Shown here in pieces: positions 44,636 through 51,799 of a DNA stretch of 64,000 nucleotides. Within the stretch, counting starts at the first letter, position 1. Each line of letters starts with the position of its first letter. The stretch covers positions 1-64,000 of the forward strand of contig CAJTOH010000012.1 of NCBI GenBank assembly GCA_910577685.1. Direction: 5' to 3'. Source of the DNA: an uncultured Dorea sp. (GTDB taxonomy: Bacteria > Bacillota > Clostridia > Lachnospirales > Lachnospiraceae). The notes under the pieces were generated by a model. The model was not told where the DNA came from. It saw only the letters and a list, made by a program, of their open reading frames with translations, and did no database searches. A program made the translations under genes and the position numbers.

Positions 44636-45913
44636 GTGCAAAGATCAGATGAAAAATATCAGGCGTATGTGCAGATTTTGAAGGAGGAGCTGGTTCCTGC
44701 CATGGGATGTACCGAGCCGATCGCCCTTGCATACGCGGCGGCAAAGGCGAGAGAGGTCTTGGGATGCGTCCCGGATAAGGTCAGCATTGGGGCAAGCGGG
44801 AGTATTATCAAGAATGTGAAGAGCGTGATTGTCCCGAACACCAATCATCTGAAAGGAATCCCGTCGGCAGCGGCAGCGGGAATCATTGCGGGAAAAGCCG
44901 AGAAAGAACTGGAAGTGATCGCAGAAGTAACAGAGGAGCAGACGAAGCAGATGGTGGAATTCCTTGACACGGTTCCGGTCAGCGTAGAGCATATTGACAA
45001 CGGGATTACGTTTGACATTATCGTAATCGTGTTCAAGGGTGATTCTTATGCGAAGGTGCGGATCGCAAATTACCATACCAATATCGTGCTGATCGAGAAG
45101 GACGGCGGGAAACTTGTGGATGTCCCTGTGGAGGGAGAGAGCGAGGAAGGCCTGACGGACAGAAGCCTTTTAGATATGGAGAGCATCTGGGACTTTGCAA
45201 ATACCGTGGATATCGAGGATGTGAAGGAGGTGCTTGACCGCCAGATCGAATATAATTCTGCTATTGCCGAGGAAGGCTTGAAAGGGGAGTACGGCGCCAA
45301 CATTGGGAGCGTGTTGTTAGATACTTACGGGACGGACGTGAGGACCCGCGCAAAAGCCATGGCGGCCGCGGGTTCGGATGCGCGTATGAACGGGTGCGAG
45401 CTTCCTGTCATCATCAATGCGGGAAGCGGGAACCAGGGGATGACCTGCTCCTTGCCTGTGCTGGAATATGCGAAGGAGAAGGATGCGGGGAAGGAGAAGA
45501 CTTACCGCGCGCTGGCGCTGTCGAATCTGGTTGCGATTCATCAAAAGACGGGTATCGGAAGGCTGTCGGCTTACTGCGGGGCTGTCAGCGCCGGGGCCGC
45601 TGCGGGCGCAGGGATCGCATATCTGTGCGGCGGCGGATATGAGGAAGCGGTACATACGGTAGTCAATGCCCTTGCGATTGTGTCCGGCATGGTCTGCGAC
45701 GGTGCGAAAGCCTCCTGTGCGGCGAAGATTGCAGCATCTGTGGATGCGGGGATCCTTGGATACAACATGTATCTGAGGGGGCAGCAGTTCTATGCGGGAG
45801 ACGGGATCGTGACCAACGGCGTGGAGGCTACGATCACGAATATCGGACGCCTTGGGAAGGAAGGCATGCGGGAGACCAACGAGGAGATCATTAAGATGAT
45901 GATCGGAGAGTAG
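44636..45913 (+). CDS. cyuA: L-cysteine desulfidase / UPF0597 (CyuA-YhaM) family
   Basis: The 425-aa protein begins with GTG at 44636, 6 nt after AAGGAGG. Hallmarks are VPAMGCTEPIALAYAAAKA near the N-terminus and the glycine/alanine-rich VINAGSGNQGMTCSLPV. The late DGAKASCAAKIAASVDAGIL belongs to the L-serine dehydratase alpha-like fold, whose cysteines bind a 4Fe-4S cluster. CyuA degrades cysteine to pyruvate, ammonia and sulfide under anaerobic conditions. No CyuP transporter or CyuR regulator gene is adjacent. Family members of unproven activity exist, so the substrate is inferred. Confidence 0.9.
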   Translation: MQRSDEKYQAYVQILKEELVPAMGCTEPIALAYAAAKAREVLGCVPDKVSIGASGSIIKNVKSVIVPNTNHLKGIPSAAAAGIIAGKAEKELEVIAEVTEEQTKQMVEFLDTVPVSVEHIDNGITFDIIVIVFKGDSYAKVRIANYHTNIVLIEKDGGKLVDVPVEGESEEGLTDRSLLDMESIWDFANTVDIEDVKEVLDRQIEYNSAIAEEGLKGEYGANIGSVLLDTYGTDVRTRAKAMAAAGSDARMNGCELPVIINAGSGNQGMTCSLPVLEYAKEKDAGKEKTYRALALSNLVAIHQKTGIGRLSAYCGAVSAGAAAGAGIAYLCGGGYEEAVHTVVNALAIVSGMVCDGAKASCAAKIAASVDAGILGYNMYLRGQQFYAGDGIVTNGVEATITNIGRLGKEGMRETNEEIIKMMIGE

Positions 45914-45940
45914 GTCTGCGAATACGGGAAGAATAGTAAA

Positions 45941-45999
45941 AAGAACAGAAACAAGGACAGGGATGGAAGAGATCTCTGTCCTTCTTTCTGTTCTTTTTT
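45941..45999 (+). terminator. Strong terminator after cyuA
   Basis: A long near-perfect stem (45941-45964 with 45972-45995, cores AAGGACAG and CTGTCCTT) is followed by TTTTTT. Confidence 0.85.
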
Positions 46000-46079
46000 C
46001 TGTGCATCGGCTTCAATTTGTGGTATGATCTATTTAGAAAACAGACATAGGACAACTATAGAAGAGAGTGAAAACGGCC

Positions 46080-49000
46080 ATGGAAAATTGGATGGATAAA
46101 TTTCAGAAAAATACGCTGGCTCTGGGTAAAGATTATTTTGACCGGGGCAGGGTCATGGAACTTGAGGAAAATGACGGCACATATACGGCCGCGGTAGTTG
46201 AACGGAAAAGGTACGTGGTAAGGGTCAGCGGATATGAGGATCCGAAGACGTGCAGGATGTATTGCGGCTGTCCCCATGCTAAGAGCGGGAGCCGCTGTAA
46301 GCATATGGCTGCCGCAATGTATGCCATTGAGGATTTTGAGGAGCAGAAGGAGAGCTTCGGCTGGGGGGACAAGCAGATGAATAAAGAGGGCGCAATGGAG
46401 CCGTACGTATATTTTGACAAGGTAAAGATCAAGGAGTCTCTGCATCTGCCGCTGGACTCTGTGCGGGAGGGCAAGGCGCTCGTGGCGGCGAAAAAGATTA
46501 CTCTTGGAAGAATCGACACGGGTTATTTCGAGGGGTGGGACGAGATGCTGGGGATTATTGAGGGGGAGGTGAAGGGCGACGGGGCGGCATTCCCTGCCCG
46601 GATCGTATTTGCCAGAGATAGGGCGGTGTCGGCGGATTGCTGCTGCGGGATGTATGCAAGGAGTTTTTACCGGTATTATACACAGATGGACAACTGCGAA
46701 CATATTGCGGCTCTGATGCAGCTTCTTGCGGAACATCTGGACAGGAACCGCTTGGGAGATGCCACGGATCTGTGGGGGAACGAGGTTATCCGGTCTTTTC
46801 AGAAGAACCGGGCGAACCAGACGATTTCGGGGGTTATGGGAAGCGACGAGAGTATCATGTTAAAGCCCCGGCTGGTAAAAAAGGACGGGAAACTGACAGT
46901 CTCTTTCAAAATCGGGCAGAAGAAGATGCTTCTGGTGAAGGATTTGTTTGAGTTTGAGGAAAATGTAAGGAATTCCGCCATGGGGTCATATGGTACGAGT
47001 ATGCAGATTAACCACAGGCTTGAGAATTTTACGCCGCAGGGAAGGCTGTGGATCGGCTTTATCGGAAGCCTCGTGAGGGAAGAGCTTGAATTCGGCAACC
47101 GGATCGTCGAGTCAGGTGCGTTTACGAGAAAATCACTAGTAAAGAGAAATGAGATGGGATTGTTCGGCTGGCGTTTGGACCGCTTTTACGAGATTGCCTC
47201 AAAGGAGACGGTTCTCTATGAAGAACGTGACGACGACGGCAAGTTGAAAGGCGAGCTGGCCTGCCGGGACGGGAACCCGAAGATTGCCATGACGATCCGC
47301 AAGAACTGTTCGGATAAGGGGAAGGTGTTCCATGGGGTTTCTGTGGATTGCGATATCCCGTTTATGTTTTACGGTGTGCATACGGCATATTATATTCAGA
47401 ATGATACTTTGTATCGGATGGATGAGGAGTTCCTCAGAAAAATCCGTCCTCTGGCAGACAGTCAAGGAGCCTTGCGCAAGCCGTTCCGGATTGGGAGAAA
47501 CGCGCTTTCTGATTTCTACTATTCCGTCCTCCCGCAGATCCGGGACGTGGTGGACGTGGCAGAAGAGGATGGGGAAGAAATCAACCGTTATCTGCCGCCG
47601 GAGGCGGAATTCATATTTTATCTTGACGCTGAGGACGGTAATATTTCCTGCAGGGTTCATGTGCGTTACGGTGAGGAAGAGTTTGCCGTCCCGGATTATG
47701 GAGAGGGGAACGGGAATGTTCCCCGGGAGGAGCACAAGGAGAGGGAGATTTTGTTTCTTGTCAGGCAGTGGTTCCCGCAGTTTATTGAAGAAAAGGGTGA
47801 GTTCCACTGCGGGAAGGATGAGGAGTGTATGTATCAGGTTCTGGCAAAGGGTGTAGACGCGCTGCTGAATTTAGGGGAGGTTCAGTGTACCAAGCGTTTT
47901 TCTAATCTGAAGATTACGCGTAAGATGCATATGTCTGTAGGGGTATCGATTTCCAGCGGGCTTTTGAATCTGGATATAGCGACAGAGGATATCCCTATGG
48001 AGGAGCTTTTGGATATCCTTTCCAGCTACCGGGGCAAGAAGAGGTATCACAGGCTGAAAAACGGGGATTTTCTGGATCTTGAGGATAATTCCTACGAGAT
48101 GCTGAGCGAGATGATGGATTCCCTCCACCTGTCGCCGAAGGATTTTATCAAGGGAAATGTGGAGCTGCCCCTGTACCGGACGCTTTATCTGGATAAGATG
48201 CTGGAGGAGAATGAAAATGTCTATAGTGAGAGGGACAGTCGTTTCAAGAATCTTGTGAGGGGGTTCAAGACGGTAAATGATTCGGATTTTCAGCCCCCGA
48301 AGTCTCTTGTCAGGGTACTTAGGAATTACCAGAAAAACGGATATCGCTGGCTCTGCACGCTGGAGGCGTTCCAGTTCGGAGGGATCCTTGCGGACGACAT
48401 GGGGCTTGGGAAAACTTTGCAGGTGATCGCAGTGCTGCTTGCGGCGAAGCAGGAGGGAAAGAAAGGGACCTCCTTGGTGGTGGCTCCGGCTTCGCTGGTG
48501 CTGAACTGGGGGGAGGAGATCAGTAAGTTTGCCCCTGAGATCGAGTTCATGCTGATTGTGGGTACGCAGGAAGAACGGCACAAAAAGCTTGAGCGTTATC
48601 AGGAGGCGGACGTGCTGGTTACCTCCTACGACTTGCTTAAGCGCGACGCGGTGTACTACGAGGGGAAGGAGTTTCTGTACCAGATTATTGATGAGGCCCA
48701 GTATATCAAGAACCACCAGACCGTGGCGGCGAAGGCTGTGAAAGTTATCAGGAGCCGGACCAGATACGCGCTGACCGGGACGCCGATCGAGAACCGGCTC
48801 AGTGAGATATGGAGTATTTTCGACTATTTGATGCCCGGTTTTTTGTATAAGTATGAGGTATTTAAGAGGGAGATCGAGACGCCGATTGTGAAGAATCAGG
48901 ACGAGGCGGCGATGGAAAGGCTTAAGAAGATGACTGCGCCTTTTATCCTGAGGCGGCTTAAGGGCGACGTGCTGAAGGATCTTCCTGACAAGATAGAGAA

Positions 49001-49703
49001 AACTCATTTTGTAAGATTTGAGAAAAAGCAGCAGGAATTGTATGATGCGCAGGTGGTATATATGAGGCAGCAAATTGCCCAGCAGGATGGAGAGCAATTC
49101 CGGAAGAATAAGCTTAAGATTCTTGCGGAGTTGATTAAGCTTCGGCAGATATGCTGTGATCCCTCCCTTTGTTTCGACAATTATAAGGGGGAATCCGCGA
49201 AGTTAGAAGCCTGTTTGGAGCTAGTGTTAAGAGCGGCGGAGGGAGGTCATAAGATTCTGCTGTTTTCCCAGTTTGTTTCGATGCTGGATATTCTCAAGCA
49301 GAACTTGGAGAATAAAGGAGTCTCCTTCTATATGATTACCGGTGAGACTGCGAAGGAAAAGAGATTGAAGCTGGTAAAGAATTTTAATGAGGATGATACG
49401 CAGGTTTTTCTAATCTCTTTAAAGGCAGGCGGCGTGGGCTTAAATCTGACGGGGGCGGATGTGGTGATCCATTATGACCCGTGGTGGAATATTGCAGTTC
49501 AGAATCAGGCCACGGACCGGGCGCACAGGATCGGACAGGATAAGAAGGTCACGGTCTACCAGTTGATTGCGAAGGGATCCGTGGAGGAGAAGATCCGGAA
49601 TATTCAGGAGTCGAAGAGGGAGCTGCTGGAGCAGGTAATCGGCAGCGGCGCAGGACAACTGGGCAATATGACTAAAGAAGATTTCCTGGAATTGATTGAA
49701 TAG
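46080..49703 (+). CDS. SNF2-family helicase with SWIM zinc finger
   Basis: About 1207 aa. The N-terminal SWIM motif C-x-C-x8-C-x-H is in YCGCPHAKSGSRCKH (about residues 60-75). A bacterial SNF2-associated region of about 600 residues follows. The helicase core has motif I DDMGLGKTLQV, motif II IIDEAQYIKN, motif III ALTGTPIENR, motif V SLKAGGVGLNL and motif VI QATDRAHRIGQ. It is a double-stranded DNA translocase, often thought to displace proteins from DNA. ATG 46080 is preferred to a GTG four codons earlier. The ribosome binding site (AGAGAG) is weak. Confidence 0.93.
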   Translation: MENWMDKFQKNTLALGKDYFDRGRVMELEENDGTYTAAVVERKRYVVRVSGYEDPKTCRMYCGCPHAKSGSRCKHMAAAMYAIEDFEEQKESFGWGDKQMNKEGAMEPYVYFDKVKIKESLHLPLDSVREGKALVAAKKITLGRIDTGYFEGWDEMLGIIEGEVKGDGAAFPARIVFARDRAVSADCCCGMYARSFYRYYTQMDNCEHIAALMQLLAEHLDRNRLGDATDLWGNEVIRSFQKNRANQTISGVMGSDESIMLKPRLVKKDGKLTVSFKIGQKKMLLVKDLFEFEENVRNSAMGSYGTSMQINHRLENFTPQGRLWIGFIGSLVREELEFGNRIVESGAFTRKSLVKRNEMGLFGWRLDRFYEIASKETVLYEERDDDGKLKGELACRDGNPKIAMTIRKNCSDKGKVFHGVSVDCDIPFMFYGVHTAYYIQNDTLYRMDEEFLRKIRPLADSQGALRKPFRIGRNALSDFYYSVLPQIRDVVDVAEEDGEEINRYLPPEAEFIFYLDAEDGNISCRVHVRYGEEEFAVPDYGEGNGNVPREEHKEREILFLVRQWFPQFIEEKGEFHCGKDEECMYQVLAKGVDALLNLGEVQCTKRFSNLKITRKMHMSVGVSISSGLLNLDIATEDIPMEELLDILSSYRGKKRYHRLKNGDFLDLEDNSYEMLSEMMDSLHLSPKDFIKGNVELPLYRTLYLDKMLEENENVYSERDSRFKNLVRGFKTVNDSDFQPPKSLVRVLRNYQKNGYRWLCTLEAFQFGGILADDMGLGKTLQVIAVLLAAKQEGKKGTSLVVAPASLVLNWGEEISKFAPEIEFMLIVGTQEERHKKLERYQEADVLVTSYDLLKRDAVYYEGKEFLYQIIDEAQYIKNHQTVAAKAVKVIRSRTRYALTGTPIENRLSEIWSIFDYLMPGFLYKYEVFKREIETPIVKNQDEAAMERLKKMTAPFILRRLKGDVLKDLPDKIEKTHFVRFEKKQQELYDAQVVYMRQQIAQQDGEQFRKNKLKILAELIKLRQICCDPSLCFDNYKGESAKLEACLELVLRAAEGGHKILLFSQFVSMLDILKQNLENKGVSFYMITGETAKEKRLKLVKNFNEDDTQVFLISLKAGGVGLNLTGADVVIHYDPWWNIAVQNQATDRAHRIGQDKKVTVYQLIAKGSVEEKIRNIQESKRELLEQVIGSGAGQLGNMTKEDFLELIE

Positions 49704-49778
49704 GAGGGGCGCGGAGCCGGCCGAGTTCCGGGGGAAAAGAGAAAAAAGAAAAAAATTAATAAAAATGTGAAAAAAGTG

Positions 49779-49807
49779 TTGCATTTTGTTATAAGCTATG
49801 GTATTAT
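49779..49807 (+). promoter_or_regulatory. Promoter of the tRNA cluster
   Basis: TTGCAT (49779-49784), 17 bp, TATTAT (49802-49807), 37 bp before the first tRNA. Confidence 0.65.
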
Positions 49808-49844
49808 AAATCTCGGTCAGCACGATAGAGTGTGTACCGAGTAT

Positions 49845-49916
49845 GGCTCCATGGTCAAGCGGTTAAGACATCGCCCTTTCACGGCGGTAACACGGGTTCG
49901 ATTCCCGTTGGAGTCA
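49845..49916 (+). tRNA. tRNA-Glu (TTC)
   Basis: 72 nt. Acceptor GGCTCCA pairs with TGGAGTC plus discriminator A. Anticodon loop CTTTCAC gives TTC. The T-loop GGTTCGATTCCC is normal. CCA is not encoded. Confidence 0.95.
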
Positions 49917-49954
49917 TTTAAGAATGTGCCGGTATGGCGCTTTTTCTTATGAGT

Positions 49955-50027
49955 GCCGATGTGGCTCAATTGGCAGAGCAGCTGATTTGTAATCAGCAGG
50001 TTATCGGTTCGAGTCCGATCATCGGCT
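49955..50027 (+). tRNA. tRNA-Thr (TGT)
   Basis: 73 nt. Acceptor GCCGATG pairs with CATCGGC, discriminator T. The anticodon stem CTGAT/ATCAG encloses TTTGTAA, anticodon TGT. Confidence 0.94.
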
Positions 50028-50072
50028 TGCTTCTATCAGAGTATGATTTTAAGGAAGCATTTAACAGAATAT

Positions 50073-50146
<74 letters not shown>

Positions 50147-50149
50147 TCC

Positions 50150-50222
<73 letters not shown>

Positions 50223-50244
50223 TTTTCTTTACCTAAAATAATAA

Positions 50245-50317
50245 GGGCGTGTAGCTCAGGCGGTAGAGCACTTGACTTTTAATCAAGTTGTCCGGGGTTC
50301 GAATCCCCGCACGCTCA
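50245..50317 (+). tRNA. tRNA-Lys (TTT)
   Basis: 73 nt. Acceptor GGGCGTG pairs with CACGCTC (one G-T), discriminator A. Loop CTTTTAA gives anticodon TTT. Confidence 0.95.
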
Positions 50318-50321
50318 GGTA

Positions 50322-50362
50322 AGATGCTATCTTTGGAAGTAATTCCTTAGATGGCATTTTTT
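50322..50362 (+). terminator. Terminator of the tRNA cluster
   Basis: GATGCTATCTTTGGAA pairs with TTCCTTAGATGGCAT with small internal mismatches, followed by TTTTTT. Confidence 0.8.
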
Positions 50363-50464
50363 AGTAGTTACCGGGTACCGCTATAATAGTGGTTACCACA
50401 TAGTCAACTTATGTTTTAAATATTCACACACTAATATAGGCTTACGTACCCATTCAATTTTTAA

Positions 50465-51235
50465 TTAAATTAAAAGGCCCATGGTCTTTTGACCTTCCTG
50501 CTCTGATTTCTTCTTTTGCAGCATCATGGAAATACTCTGCATTGTCTGTTGGTGCGTCAACTCTTGAAGAGCCTTTGCAATGTCAGTATCTCCCATACGG
50601 CTCTGTGCTGCAGTCAAATTAGTTGCAGCATATCCATTATAATCGATTGCGTAATCGAGAGAATTGGACTGTGCGCCAAAAGTGCTGCGGTTGCTGTTGA
50701 CTTGTGCTAAAGCATTGTCAATTGCATTCAGATCGAAATCTTTTGTTACATCAAAGTCTGCGATACCAAGTGCCTGTAATGTGGAATTCGATGCGTTATT
50801 GACGGTTAAAGAGCCGCCGCCTGCATCTGATACAAGCTGAACACCGTTACTCATACTGCCATCCAACAGATTCATACCATTATAACGAGTCTGGGTAGCA
50901 ATATGCTCAATACCCTGTTTTAGCTGGTCGATCTCTTTCTGAATATCTGCCCGGTTTGAGTCATTGAGAATAGAACTGCTGGCACGCAGACCCAGTTCAC
51001 GCATTCTCTGTAAATGACCGGTGATACTGCCTAACGCGGAATCAGAAGTGTGCAGCATGTTAGCGCCGTCGCTAAGATTCTTCGTACCTGTATTATAACC
51101 TGTAACCTGTGCTTTTTCCTTTTCGACGATCGCCAACTCAGCGGCTCCGTCAGCAGCAGACATCAGTCGGTTACCGCTTGAAATATGTCCGTATAAATAA
51201 GGTGTTGTGCTGCTTATTGCGGAAATCCTGCTCAT
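50465..51235 (-). CDS. Short flagellin-like protein (orphan)
   Basis: The 256-aa product has the flagellin D1 core: ISSGNRLMSAADGAAELAIV, DGANMLHTSDSALGSITGHL then QRMRELGLRAS, and RYNGMNLLDG on the N-side. The C-side has AAQSRMGDTDIAKALQELTH then QQTMQSISMML. No D2/D3 insert is present. The N-terminal D0 helix is short (MSRISAISSTTPYLYGH before the SSG motif). The C-terminus replaces the usual leucine-rich end with LQKKKSEQEGQKTMGLLI. No other flagellar gene is in the window. AAAGGAGG precedes ATG. It may be a specialised secreted protein rather than the main filament subunit. Confidence 0.85.
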   Translation of the reverse strand: MSRISAISSTTPYLYGHISSGNRLMSAADGAAELAIVEKEKAQVTGYNTGTKNLSDGANMLHTSDSALGSITGHLQRMRELGLRASSSILNDSNRADIQKEIDQLKQGIEHIATQTRYNGMNLLDGSMSNGVQLVSDAGGGSLTVNNASNSTLQALGIADFDVTKDFDLNAIDNALAQVNSNRSTFGAQSNSLDYAIDYNGYAATNLTAAQSRMGDTDIAKALQELTHQQTMQSISMMLQKKKSEQEGQKTMGLLI

Positions 51236-51437
51236 ATATATTCCTCCTTTCTAATTATTATGAAAAATATACTTGCTGGAAAATCCATCTGTAAGTAAAC
51301 GTATCACAATGGATTCTTTGGGTATACCTTCATATATAATATCGTACAAATATTCAAATTAATTACCAATATTTTCATAATATTTTACTCCAATAAGCAA
51401 TCCTGTAGGGTTTGTTTAATCCTTTACCGGCTGGATT

Positions 51438-51470
51438 TCGGTTAAGTATCGGTTAAATATCGATTAAGTA
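51438..51470. repeat. Three 11-bp iterons
   Basis: TCGGTTAAGTA (51438-51448), TCGGTTAAATA (51449-51459) and TCGATTAAGTA (51460-51470) lie head to tail. They end 13 bp before the -35 of the riboswitch promoter and lie about 200 bp upstream of the divergent flagellin gene. A phased activator or repressor site is likely. Confidence 0.6.
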
Positions 51471-51483
51471 AGCAAATTAAGTG

Positions 51484-51512
51484 TTGACAGGATCTGGAAA
51501 TTAGGATATATT
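51484..51512 (+). promoter_or_regulatory. Promoter of the riboswitch-P-type ATPase unit
   Basis: TTGACA (51484-51489), 17 bp, TATATT (51507-51512). Confidence 0.7.
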
Positions 51513-51521
51513 AATTATCAG

Positions 51522-51664
51522 ATAAAAGGGAGTAACTTGCGTGACCGGATTTTGCCGGGGACGTTTACGATGTCGTCAGTACGATGATATATATCCATCC
51601 GTATCGTAATGAAATGGTGAGACTTTTATTGCATAGTTTCTTATGCAATAGGGGTCTCTTTTTT
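51522..51664 (+). promoter_or_regulatory. yybP-ykoY-like (Mn2+) riboswitch with terminator
   Basis: The leader has GGGAGTAAC near its 5' end (51528-51536), GTCGTCAGTACGATG in the middle and a 3' GGTGAGACTTTT, close to the yybP-ykoY pattern GGGGAGUAG / GUCGUCA / AGACCUUU. ATAAAAG (51522-51528) can pair with CTTTTAT (51623-51629) as the closing helix P1. That helix competes with a 17-bp terminator stem (51619-51635 with 51642-51658) followed by TTTTTT. Metal binding would stabilise P1 and allow read-through, an ON switch. The downstream P-type ATPase is a typical target. Confidence 0.7.
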
Positions 51665-51799
51665 ATGCGGTATATGAATTATTTTTCTATTTCCGCCGCC
51701 TGCATTGCCTGAAATATGGGAATGATAAAAAGTAGGCTTCTATGTAAAGGAACGTGAATCAAATTTTTGGATAGATTGTGAGAAAGAGAGGAAATGATT

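Noticed and set aside
46056..46736. 226-codon antisense frame at the start of the SNF2 gene
   Set aside because: It overlaps the SWIM zinc finger coding region and has no domain features.
47871..49097. Long open frame (about 400 codons) antisense to the SNF2 helicase gene
   Set aside because: It mirrors a strongly conserved helicase core, has no family motifs and arises from codon bias of the real gene.
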